From contig NC_018211.1 of assembly GCF_000219625.1 (NCBI RefSeq), positions 310,001-374,000 of the forward strand: a stretch of DNA of 64,000 nucleotides. The letters run 5' to 3'. The stretch is from Zymoseptoria tritici IPO323 (taxonomy: Eukaryota; Ascomycota; Dothideomycetes; Mycosphaerellales; Mycosphaerellaceae). Both the position numbers and the translations under genes were made by a program. Positions 13,418 to 22,958 of this stretch are shown piece after piece (the first letter of the stretch is position 1; each line of letters opens with the position of its first letter). Below the pieces are notes generated by a model. The model was not told the DNA's origin. It ran no database searches and worked only from the letters and a program-made list of their open reading frames with translations.

Positions 13418-14078
13418 ATGAAGTTGACCGCAAGCACCGTCGTCCTCGTCACCATGGCCATCAGCCACGGCGCAGCCCTGCCAGTCGCCGCGGACCACGG
13501 CGCAGCCACCGAGGCTCGGGACTTCGAACCGTGCCCCTCGAACGAGCGGCCCTGAGCACGTCCGCCGTTATCAGCCACAGAAGGGAGGAGGTGGCGACCC
13601 CGGTGGCGATCATGGACCAAAGGCCGCTGCCGTCGAGATCCGGGGAGAGTTCTCTCCGTGTGATCCGGAGGACCCAAGTTGCGCAAGCCCTGGCAAGGTT
13701 CGTCGATATCAACCAGAGAAGGGAGGAGGTGGCGACCCCGGTGGCGATCACGGACCAAAGGCCGCTGCCGTCGAGATCCGGGGAGAGTTCTCTCCGTGTG
13801 ATCCGGAGGACCCAAGTTGCGCAAGCCCTGGCAAGGTTCGTCGATATCAACCAGAGAAGGGAGGAGGTGGCGATCCCGGTGACGGCCCTGACCACGTCCG
13901 CCGTCATCAACCAGAGAAGGGAGGAGGTGGCGACCCCGGTGAATGTGACCATGGGGACCCAAGTTGCGGAGGCGATAGCAAAGTTCGTCGATATCAACCA
14001 GAGAAGGGAGGAGGTGGCGACCCCGGTGACGATCACGGACTACACGGCATCGGAGCTCGCGACCGCGGGGACGAGTAA
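13418..14078 (+). CDS. Secreted tandem-repeat precursor with Kex2-like sites, reading frame broken
   Basis: The ATG at 13418 opens a clear signal peptide (MKLTASTVVLVTMAISHGAA) and about 20 mature residues before TGA at 13553. In a frame shifted by +1, 13551-14075 is open and encodes repeats containing VRR-YQPEKGGGGDPG (five copies, with Y/H and E/Q variants). Two of these lie in 46-codon units that also carry CDPEDPSC. The residues just after the signal peptide (DHGAATEARDFEPC) align with the internal repeat segment, so both parts once formed one protein. No GT-AG intron bridges the shift, so I infer a one-base indel near 13535-13550, or a sequencing error. TAA at 14076 is followed in the same frame by another VRR-containing stretch, hinting at a second break. 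RR before each unit fits Kex2 cleavage into repeated peptides; no product is known. Confidence 0.5.
13569..14040 (+). repeat. In-frame tandem repeat array (138-bp units plus shorter copies)
   Basis: Units begin at 13569, 13707, 13845, 13905 and 13992, with spacings of 138, 138, 60 and 87 bases. All are multiples of three. The first two 138-base units differ at only a few positions, indicating recent duplication. Shorter copies keep the codons for YQPEKGGGGDPG and lose the Cys-containing segment. Length polymorphism between strains is likely. Confidence 0.9.
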
Positions 14079-14939
14079 GGCATGGAAGTCAGATCAAACG
14101 ACGACCACATGGTCCGCCGTCAAGACTTCGCCCCTGTCTCTATTGTCTACAACCCAAATGATCCAACAGACCCCAGATGCGGCGGCACCTAGATACATCT
14201 CAAGGTCAAAGTCGAGACTCGTGGACCACGGATTTCCGTCACCTGCTGCTTCCTCGCCGTCTACATCCGCAACACCCGTCGTCAGCGCCAGAGTAGCCGG
14301 ACTGCTGTGGGGCGGCCATCCACATTTCTGTCAACATCAAGAAAGCCTGCCGGCATGCGATCAAAGTGGTCTCTGCTTACGTGCACTCTCGCAATCGACT
14401 CCAATAGCTTTACAAACTACCAAACATTCCCTCAAGATATCTCGTCAAGTGTTCCACGTCTCCGACCACGCTCGTCTGTAATCTTTACATGCAGACCTTC
14501 ACCTGACAAGACACTGTCCGTGGGCGTCGTGTGAGAAATGTTACGAATGTACGTCGCACGAGACAACGTTGGACGACTTCGATGCGATTTGTCCCATCTT
14601 GTGCAATTGAGATTGTTCATTCGATGTATTGCGCAGATTGTGTCGTTTGCTCGATCGCACGTAGACTACTCAATATGGTGTAAACAAATGTATCTCTACG
14701 AGACAGACAACCTCAATGTGATTCCTCAAAACCAAAGCCGGCCTCGTGCCAAGAATCTGGAGCTTCGACCTTTGACTTTGGCGCGCCACGTTCATCTCCC
14801 GCTCCAGCCATCGTAGCATCAACATCAACAAGATCATCATCTTCAGCCTCCGGACCAATGCGACAACATTCTCGATACTCAGATCTGTGGAAGACATAAT
14901 ACTCGTCACGGATGGGACTCGACTGCGCGCGTCGCTAAG
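14079..14939. other. Intergenic region with possible remnant exons of the repeat gene
   Basis: Immediately after TAA at 14076, the same frame continues with a VRR site and a Cys-containing stretch to a stop at about 14172. In another frame, 14297-14407 encodes a protein-like segment beginning PDCCGAAIHISV and ending at TAG 14407. These may be displaced C-terminal exons of the repeat gene. No splice junctions that join them could be established. The remaining 500 bases are upstream sequence of SEC15 with nothing further seen. Confidence 0.35.
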
Positions 14940-17490
14940 ATGCCGGGTGTAATCGCCGGATCTCAGCACGATGATCTCACAGGAGCTGTTCAGCAAGTAT
15001 GTGCCATTCTTCAAATCAGTCGCCGCATCAATACGGTTCCCAGGATAGAAGCGCAGTCAGTTTGTGCGACCTGGCTGACATTTCTGACCGTAGATAATAC
15101 TGTCCTCCTCTGAATCCGACTACATCGACCAACTCATCCCACTTCTCAAGAATGCCGAAACGCACAACCAAGTAACCCCTCTAATACACGCTCTCAATCA
15201 TGTCTCTGCAGATCGTGAGGCACAGATCGAGAAGATCTGCAACTCCAACCACCAGGAATTCATCAGCAGTGTCAACCAGCTGCAGTCCGTCCGTGAGGGA
15301 ACTGTGACTCTGACCTCGGAAATCATGGAGCTTAGCCGCAGCATTGAGGCCACCACTGAGAAACTCGCTGAGCATAAGAAAGCTCTCGTTGACTCTCGCG
15401 GTATCCGTCAAAACATCGATGATGCTACTCAGGCGTTAAAAGACTGCCTTGAGGTGTTGCGGCTGGCAAATCAGGTTCACGATCTCCTCGGGAAGAAGAA
15501 CCATTACGCCGCTCTCCGCGCTTTGGATGAGCTGCAGAATGTCCACCTCCGGGAAGTCACCAGGTACAAGATCGCAGAAATGATCGAGCGGTCTGTGCCT
15601 GCCACTCAGCGGCTTATCGCGGATGCTGTGATGATGGACCTCAATACCTGGCTATACCGGATTCGAGAGACATCACAATTTCTGGGCGAAGTCGCATTCT
15701 ATCACACCGAAATGCGCCGGACTCGACAAAAGGAACGTGGCGAGAGGAGTGAGTACCTTGGTACTTTTAAGCTGAACTCCGCCGTGGAACTGGTCGCCGA
15801 CGAGCCGGAGGAGTTTGACGTACTCAACAATGAGGAAGTACAAGTGGATTTCTCTCCACTATTTGAGTGCCTTCACATACACAACGCTCTTGGAGAGACC
15901 GAGAAGTTCCGCGCCGACTACGCAGCCACTCGCCGGAGGCAAAAAGACCTTCTCATACCGCAGACCATCAACCTTCTAGACGAGGAGAGTAGCAGTCTCA
16001 GCAGTCTACTTGAGGGCATTGCCGGATTTGCGATCGTGGAGAAGGCTACCCTGCAGAAGACGGAGAATTTCCGCGCACAGAGTGATATCGACGAGCTCTG
16101 GGAGAGCATGTGCCAATCAGCTGTCACACTCATCAGCAGCGCGCTGCATCAAGTCCAAAACGACAGCACGCTCCTCAAGATCAAGGGAGTGATTGCATTG
16201 TTCATCCAGACGATGGATAGCTGGTCGTATCCTGTCAATAGTCTTGACAGTCTGCTGCTCACATTGTTCGACAAGTACAGCTCAATCTTGAAGACGAGAT
16301 TTAGTGATGACTTCCAGGAGGTGAGATGACATCCAGTCTAGAACGCCAAAATTATGCTGACTTGCTTCCAGATCATCAGCACGGACGACTACATGCCCAT
16401 GCCCGTCAATACCGTCGAAGAGTACGATCGAGTTGTCTCCGTCTCGTGGTACACGCCACCAGAAGGACAAGAGAATCCCGAAGAGCTCACATACCCATGT
16501 GTCCTCCCATTCAGCCAGATGTACCCGCTCGTCTGCATCGATATCCGCAACTTCCTCAACCAAATCTACCTCTTCTCCGACGATCACTTCCGCCATACTA
16601 CTGTCATCGACAAGACTCTCAAGGAGAGCTTGGACGAGCTTCTGGTGCACAAAGTGTGCGGCAGTCTTGTGGAGAGGCTCTCATCTCAGTATCCAGGCCA
16701 GATCGTGCAAATCCTCACCAACCTTGATCATCTCGAACAGGCATGTAGAGAACTGGAAAATCTGCTCGTCTCAGCAAGATCAAGCAGCAGCGCCGCTGGA
16801 CCAATCAAACTCAACGCCACAAAAACATTCAATGATGCGAAGAAGAAAGCCGAGAAACGCATCTTCGAGCTGGTCAACAGCAAGATCGACGACCTGATCG
16901 AAACCGCCGAATACGACTGGCTCAGCACATATATCCCTGACAGCGCCAGCCCGTACATTCAAGAATTGACTCGATACCTCTCCAACATCATGAGCAGTGT
17001 CCTGTTGGGTCTCCCCGAAGGCATCAAAGAGCTCATCTACTACGAAGCCCTCAAACACATCAGCAACGCCTTGATGTCCCTTCCACTCGACCCGAACGTC
17101 CGGCGCATCTCTCCACAAGCCGTCACCGCTTTCAAACTCGACATCGACGATCTGGTTGAATTCGTGGAAGCTCTGCCTGAAGCCTCCATGTTGATCGGCA
17201 GTCTCAGCCAACTTCGCCAGACGACTGATCTGATGACCTTGGCGGCGGATGGCAAGGGTGAGGAGTTCTTCGACTCGTCCAAGTCGAATGAGAGGTTCAG
17301 CGAGGTGGATAAGATCAAGGGTGCGGAGTTGCTGGAGAAGGTGTTCCAGCAGACGGAAGCGGCGCCGGTGAGAAAGGATCGAATGTCGCTGTTGGGCGAT
17401 ATTCAGGAGTTGTCGAAGAAGCCTAGTATGCCTCATTTCGGCGACTTCAGGGATCGGTTGGGGCAGTTTACGAAGAGGGATCGGAACTGA
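14940..17490 (+). CDS. SEC15: Exocyst complex component Sec15
   Basis: Exocyst subunit that links the Rab GTPase Sec4 on secretory vesicles to the tethering complex at the plasma membrane and hyphal tip. There are three exons: 14940-14996, 15094-16320 and 16372-17490. The introns are 97 and 51 bases with GTATGT and GTGAGA donors. The 800-residue product matches fungal Sec15 length. The N-terminal coiled region (IDQLIPLLKNAE, then QSVREGTVTLTSEIMELSRS) and the mostly helical C-terminal half are characteristic, and it ends with a basic tail. The first exon holds 19 residues and joins in phase 0 to IILSSSESDY, as expected. Its stop lies only 31 bases from that of the convergent HET gene, so the 3' UTRs must overlap. 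Confidence 0.93.
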
Positions 17491-17521
17491 AAGCTGATAT
17501 GAAACATTCCTTCAAATTACA

Positions 17522-18732
17522 CTATCGTAACACGTGCGAGAGTCTGGTTTCCGTATATTCTTCCTCCGGCAAGTAGGATTTGCGAGGCCTTGCATCGTGC
17601 ATTACCCGCAGCGCACCCGGAGCTGAAGGTACAGTAGCCATCGCAGGGTCGGAAGGGTCCGTCTTCTTGCTGCGGTTCTTGCTGGATTGTTTGATGCCCT
17701 TTCGATTGTAGCCTGGGTACGACCAAGTGCTCTGGACGTCCATTTGCTCGAGTCTGCGCGCTTCCGGACCAACCTCACTCTCACACACTCGAACCGACTT
17801 TCCAGGCCGGTGCTCGGCTCGTTTTCTTTTCTTGGAAGCAGCTTTCTTCTCGATTGCCTCTTCCAGTCTATCCCATGCTCCCTCGCCTTCACCATATATC
17901 GGCACCATGTGCACCTGCAGCAGTCCCAGTAGACAATACGCTCGATCTTCAGGCCGCGTAGTAATCCGATCTGCAGCCCACGCGTTCTTGGCTTCGACTC
18001 CGTATTTGCAACCGTGAGTTGCGTAACTCCGGAGAACTTCTGTCGGAATCCTTGTGACCTTTTCTATCATAGTGTTCAGTCGTGGACCAACACCATCGCA
18101 TCTCTTGTCGCAAACTTCCAGCGAACACTTGTGTCCCAGCACTTCCCACGACCTCGTGAAGAACACCACAATCCGAGGAGCGAGCAGCTCTTGTAAGGTC
18201 CAGCCGCGTCGGAACCACTCTGACTTGAGGAAGTCATGGATCGCCGTCTCGTACTCGACCAGAGAACCAACGTCGTGGAGGAAGGCATAGCAGGCTTGAG
18301 CGTTTGCGTACCACTGGAACATGGAGTTCAAGGACTCGGGCAGCTCGGCGCTGCTCGTTTTGTTGATACATGCCGTGTCGATCCATAGCCAGTCGCAGTT
18401 TTGTTGTTTGAGCATTTCAGTCGCTCGAGTGGTTTCGCTCGTCTGTTCTACGGCTTCGCAAAAGCTTTTGACTTTCTTGTACCCAGTCGTTTGTAAGTTG
18501 CGCCATTTGCGTATGTCTTTGTAGGTGCATCTAGATGTGGGTGTCAGCATTCGCGAAATGCCACGCGATCGTGTCCGAACAATGGCAAGGATCGGAGGCT
18601 GAGATCACTAGCACTATGGCTGTTCGAGTCTACTTACTCGTCCGTAGTCCATCGGTGCGAGGCCGCGATGTATGGTGGTATATGATCATGAAATTCTGTG
18701 AAGACGAAGCTTGAGACGTTCAACAGCCGCAT
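17522..18732 (-). CDS. HET-domain protein (heterokaryon incompatibility type)
   Basis: Two exons, 18732-18638 and 18530-17522, separated by a 107-base intron with a GTAAGT donor and CATCTAG acceptor. The 367-residue product begins MRLLNVSSFVFTEF, the typical HET start, followed by the AASHRW block, then WLWIDTACINKTSSAEL, the WFRRGWTLQELLAP segment, and EDRAYCLLGLL with a P-YGEG motif. These are the three conserved blocks of the PF06985 HET domain. After the domain there is only a short basic tail rich in Lys and Ser, with no NACHT, WD or ankyrin region. In fungi such proteins trigger cell death after nonself recognition; which partner this one senses cannot be read from sequence. The family is large and often strain-variable. 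Confidence 0.9.
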
Positions 18733-19366
18733 CTTGATCAGTAACGTGAATATGCCTGCGACAAACGTCGAATCGGCTGGCCACTGCGACGTAAGAATGA
18801 ATGGGAAAAGTCGTCGTGCGTTGCTCAGCCTCGTATTGTTGAGCTGGGACTCCTGGAGGCGAGGTAGCTCTCTTTGCTCAGCCCTGGGGTACTTCGCAAG
18901 ATGCAGCTCGCTTACCGGCGGCGGCTTGGTGTAACTCAGGAGCGCACAATGCAATTGAGGATCGGTCTGAGACTGAACGGTGTCCTGAAAGGATGGAAGG
19001 AAGGAGGAGACATTCGCGACAACCTGATGCAGAGAGGCTACAGACATAAGCTGATGGCCGGCTGCCTGCTCAATTGTTCTTGAGACTAAGTCTGCGGCTC
19101 CTCACTTGCTTGTCGCGGTTCTCTTTTCCATGCTTTTGTACACTCGCAAGCCGTACGCTTGTGTTCAAATAGTGGCGATGCTTGTCCTCCGTCCGTGGAC
19201 TTCTCCTTCGTAGACTCCTTTTGCGCCTGACCATGCATCCCCTTCCCGCTTCATGTCTGCCTTCTTCGATGCGGGTCACTGTATTGTACATTCCATCCTC
19301 AAGCTCTTGTCGCGATCCTTCGTTGTGCCTCGACCGCGGTGTCCAATCTTGCCATCGTGTGAAGCT
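18733..19366. other. Intergenic region upstream of HET gene
   Basis: About 630 bases between the HET start and the TOM7 stop, both on the minus strand. Short ORFs only. It should hold the HET promoter and TOM7 3' UTR; no specific motif was identified. Confidence 0.5.
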
Positions 19367-19641
19367 CTACTGCGCCAAAGGAGAGAACAATCTGGAGGAA
19401 GTCAGTATGCGCTGGCTGTTCGATCGCCGGGTTCGACTAACCGGATGAGCGATGGTCTCGGATTGCTCTTCGTGTAGCCCAGGTAGATGATGAGAGGGAG
19501 GTATCCGCTGTCCAAATGTCAGTATCGTCTGCTCTTGCGATCTGTTGCCGTTGGCTCGTACTAATGGATGGCGACTCTTGACATGTCCAGGACGCGCGCG
19601 ATGCGCTCCTTGGACTCTTCTGATAATTGCAACCACGCCAT
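19367..19641 (-). CDS. TOM7: Mitochondrial import receptor subunit Tom7
   Basis: A tiny gene of three exons, 19641-19562, 19507-19442 and 19391-19367, giving 56 residues. The introns are 54 and 50 bases with GTACGA and GTTAGT donors. The protein has the Tom7 signature: [14 protein letters not shown], then [13 protein letters not shown] as its single tail-anchored helix, [14 protein letters not shown] at the end. Tom7 sits in the outer-membrane TOM complex and controls its assembly and disassembly. No single ORF covers the gene, so simple ORF finding misses it. It is divergent from eL28 with only 272 bases between start codons. Confidence 0.93.
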
Positions 19642-19913
19642 TGTATTTGTGATGTGTTCGGAGGTGGTGAGGTGGTGAGGTGTTGTTCGACGATGGAGTT
19701 GATGTTTTGCTCGGAGGTGATCACTCTTGCGGAGCAACTTTCACAGATCTGAGCTTCATTGATGCCTGCCTAAGGCACAACTTTTCTCATCGCGCCTGCC
19801 ACGCCAAGCCACACTTTTAAGATCGACCACCGAATTGGGCGCTGCTTCGACCATATCGACGACCTCGAATCCGACGATTGTACAACTCTCACACCACGCA
19901 GATTACCGCCAAA
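19642..19913. promoter_or_regulatory. Shared divergent promoter of TOM7 and eL28
   Basis: The two start codons are 272 bases apart and point outward, so both core promoters must lie here. Pyrimidine-rich stretches lie near the eL28 start (CAACTCTCACACC), as common in ribosomal protein genes. No TATA box is obvious. Confidence 0.55.
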
Positions 19914-20559
19914 ATGTCGATCCAACAGAATCCCCTCAGCACCGACCTCATCTGGGAGGTCACCCGTAAGGCTACCCGACTCCGCGCGCAAAAGCAATCG
20001 AAAGAACAGAACGAAACATTGAAACTCGGAGGATGAATGCTGATTGAGGACAATTTGTGATACCTACAGGCAACAGCAACTCCTTCCTCGTCAAGCGCAA
20101 GCAGGGCGACCGTGTGCAGTTCTCCCGTGACCCATTGAACCTCACCAACAAGCACAGCCGCAAATACGTCGGTTACGCCAACGCTCAGGTACATCCAAAA
20201 ACCCCCCTCCAATCCAAACCCTCCAAACCCCCCACTCACCTTCCCATTTCTTCTAGGCCATCGGCATCCAGCCCGACAGTAACACCATCACCGTAACCAC
20301 CAAAACCCGCAACCAAAACCAGCCCGCAAAACTCTACCACAGCGCCTCTTACTCCGCCTCGACCCCGACCCGCAAGCTGTACAAGAGCATCGTGTCCAGC
20401 ACCGCGAAGAAGGGCTACCGTCCCGATCTCCGCGCCGAAGCCGTGTCGCGCGCGTCGGCGATTCGTCAGAGCCAGAGGGAGAAGAAGGAGAGCAAGAGGG
20501 TTGTCAAGCCGAGGGGTGTCAAGGCGAAGAAGGCTGCTGAGGCTAAGGCTGAGCAGTAG
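19914..20559 (+). CDS. RPL28: 60S ribosomal protein eL28
   Basis: Cytosolic large-subunit ribosomal protein of the eL28 family, which exists in metazoa and filamentous fungi but not in S. cerevisiae. The three exons are 19914-19965, 20070-20188 and 20257-20559; introns of 104 and 68 bases have GTAAGG and GTACAT donors. All junctions keep frame and give 157 residues. The conserved N-terminus reads LIWEVTR-NSNSFLVKRK, followed by VQFSRDPLNLTNKHSRKYVGYAN and a basic lysine-rich tail. The name eL28 should not be confused with yeast Rpl28, which is uL15. Confidence 0.93.
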
Positions 20560-20978
20560 AGTGGTTGAGGGTTGAGATGGAAGGTAGAGGATTGTGAGGG
20601 CGAGAGGGTGTTGAAGGGATTCTGCAGGGCTGGAGGAGGCTTTGCGGGAAGGGCTGGGTTTTTCTGAACTGGCCCATCGTCCCTGATACATATCCGAAGC
20701 TCGAGATCATGAAATGAGAAGCGGAAGTCCCGCAAAATTCAAAACCAGATCTCACGACAGGAGAAGTTGTGTGAACTCCTGTTGAGTCTTCATTGTCCTG
20801 TTTTCTTGCCGTACTGTACAGCAAGGGTATCGCCATCAGATCCATCTCGCTTTTTGTGACCGAGTCTCAGATACCCATAGTCCACGATCCATGAAACGCC
20901 ATCGCTATGCTGCCTCTTCCAATCCCGACCTTGTCCTCCCTCCGTAGAATACATCCCAAACTTCCAGAATCAGCGTTT
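20560..20978. other. Convergent 3' region
   Basis: About 420 bases between the stops of eL28 and the SF3B4 homolog. It is expected to be the two 3' UTRs and terminators; no gene seen. Confidence 0.6.
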
Positions 20979-22136
20979 CTACCTCTGACCACCAGGCGGG
21001 AATCCCGACGGAGGTCTCGCAGGAAACCCAGGCGGCGGAGCAGGCAGACCAGGTGGGGGAGCAGCCGGGAACCCAGCAGGAGGAGCTCCGCCTTGCACGG
21101 GACCACCATACCCGCCATTGCTCGCCGGCGGTCGAGCGGGCAGACCGGGAGCGGGTTGTAGAGGCGCTTGGTTGAATTGTGGAGGTGGACGACTTGATGC
21201 TGGGGGCATGCCACCCATCGGTGAAGGAGGAGGGAGACCACCGTAGGCTGCGACGGGCGGTGGTGGGTAGCCCATTCCATATCCGACTGGTGTTGTCGCT
21301 TGAGGAGGCGGGTAGCCTGCATATCCTCCATACGCCGGAGGAGGTTGTGGTGTCGGTCTCCCGAGAGGCATTCCATTCGCTCCGCCCGGTGGAGGTCCAT
21401 ACCCATTCATCGCACCCATCCCACCCATCCCATTCATCGCCGCCGGCGCCTGCGGTGTATTCTGCGGCATAACCAACGCCGCCGGCAACGCGGGAATCGC
21501 AACCTCCACCCCATGTTTCTTCGCCTGCGCCGCCAACGCCCTCTCCGCTTCATCTCCATGCCTCTCCCCCTTGCCGTCCTTCTTATACGCATACTGCACC
21601 GTCACCTCTTTATTCATCAAATACTGCCCATGCATATGCTCAATCGCAGCATCACTCGCCTCGAACCCCGCGTACGACACGAATCCATACCCTTTACTCA
21701 AATTCGCATCGTCCCTCGCAATCTTCGGCGCAGCAACCAGCTGTCCAAACCGAATGAAAGTCTCATACAACACCTTTTCATCCACCAGACTGTCCAAATT
21801 GCCCACGAACAATTCCGCGCCCACGCCTCCCAATCCGCCATTCTCCCCTCCCGCGCGCTTGTCTGCGGAAGCTTTATTCACTCGAATCGGTTTTCCGTGC
21901 ACTCGGATTTGGTTCATGATTTTGCAGGCATAGTCGGCGTCATCTTCGCTGCCAAACTCGACGAAGCCGTAGCCCTGGTGATTTTGCGTGACGCGGTCGC
22001 GGGGGAGGTGGACGTTTATGACGGGCCCGGCTTGCAGCATGAGTTCCCAGACGAGGGCGTCGGTGCAGCGCTCGTCGAGGTTGCCGACGTAGAGCGTGCT
22101 TTCTTTGTCTTGCTCCCAGTGGCGGGCGCCGGACAT
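20979..22136 (-). CDS. HSH49: Splicing factor 3B subunit 4 (SF3b49/Hsh49 type)
   Basis: An intronless gene of 385 residues. It has two RRMs: the first near residues 14-90 with RNP2 LYVGNLD and RNP1 GYGFVEF, the second near 106-185 with LFVGNLD and KGYGFVSY. A long low-complexity tail rich in Pro, Gly, Ala and Met follows. This two-RRM plus proline-rich tail layout is that of human SF3B4, longer than yeast Hsh49, which lacks the tail. In the U2 snRNP SF3b complex it contacts pre-mRNA upstream of the branch site and binds Cus1/SF3B2. Start chosen at [16 protein letters not shown], just before RRM1. Confidence 0.93.
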   Translation of the reverse strand: MSGARHWEQDKESTLYVGNLDERCTDALVWELMLQAGPVINVHLPRDRVTQNHQGYGFVEFGSEDDADYACKIMNQIRVHGKPIRVNKASADKRAGGENGGLGGVGAELFVGNLDSLVDEKVLYETFIRFGQLVAAPKIARDDANLSKGYGFVSYAGFEASDAAIEHMHGQYLMNKEVTVQYAYKKDGKGERHGDEAERALAAQAKKHGVEVAIPALPAALVMPQNTPQAPAAMNGMGGMGAMNGYGPPPGGANGMPLGRPTPQPPPAYGGYAGYPPPQATTPVGYGMGYPPPPVAAYGGLPPPSPMGGMPPASSRPPPQFNQAPLQPAPGLPARPPASNGGYGGPVQGGAPPAGFPAAPPPGLPAPPPGFPARPPSGFPPGGQR

Positions 22137-22458
22137 GGTGAGTGAGGTGGAGGGGGAGGTCGAGGCGCAAAAAGTTGTTGGTTTGGTGGAGATTGACTTT
22201 TGAGGATTGAAGTCGAAGCTCTCGACTTCTGGACGGAGTTGGGTCCGCTTGGAGATCAGCGCTGGGGTTCTTCAGCTGACGACAACCTACAACTCTCCTT
22301 GGATGAACAACCACCACCACTGCAGCCTCTCGAACCCGCGCATGTCGTAGCCGCACGAGGGCCTCGTAGCCCTTAGGATTCGTCAACGATCAACCGACAG
22401 CCTTTCCACAACTCCACACCAGCAAGACACCTCCGCGGTCTTCGAATCAGGCGCGGCC
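22137..22458. promoter_or_regulatory. Divergent promoter region
   Basis: About 320 bases between the start of the SF3B4 homolog (minus) and the small membrane protein gene (plus). It must contain both promoters; no clear TATA box or other motif. Confidence 0.5.
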
Positions 22459-22958
22459 ATGGCCTTCCTACTCTACACCTCCCTCTTCATCTTCCTCGCC
22501 GTCGCAACAAGTAGGATCCCCCCTCCTTCTCTCGTGCCCCTCCCAAACTAACCTCCTTCCCAGTCCTCTACGCCACCCGCCAAATCTGGAAACCCTTCGC
22601 GCCCCCGATCCCCTACCTAACAGCGCCCGGCACCATTCCCGAACCAATCTACAACATCCTCGACGCCATCACCCAAAAGATCGACTCTTACCGCTACTCT
22701 GCATTACCCACAACCTTCCAAGAAGACGCCGAAGCCGGCCTGCACTCTTCCCACTTCAACCTATCCGAAAACATCGAAGCGGGGGACAGTCGCCAGGGAT
22801 TGGACGAGGCGACGAAACGGGAGATTTATATTCTGATGAGGAAGAGGAATGTGGGCTTTGATGAGGCGAGGAGGATGTGGGTTGAGGAGAGGTTTGGGAG
22901 GGAGGGGATTGGGGCTGATGGGAGGCCGTTGGATCGGAAGGCGGTTATGTTTAGTTGA
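22459..22958 (+). CDS. Small conserved fungal membrane protein, DUF2015-like
   Basis: Two exons, 22459-22510 and 22564-22958, with a 53-base intron (GTAGGA donor), giving 148 residues. An N-terminal hydrophobic helix (MAFLLYTSLFIFLAVATILY) serves as signal anchor. The C-terminal third (MRKRNVGFDEARRMWVEERF then GADGRPLDRKAVMF) looks like a conserved block of a short uncharacterised fungal family; I believe it is DUF2015 but am not certain. No enzyme motif is visible. The first exon codes almost exactly the anchor helix. Confidence 0.72.

Noticed and set aside
13531..14481. 316-codon plus-strand ORF across the repeat array, and long minus-strand ORFs in the same place
   Set aside because: These are open because repeated GC-rich units lack stops in several frames. 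Only the frame with signal-peptide-related segments, paired cysteines and dibasic sites looks like a protein.
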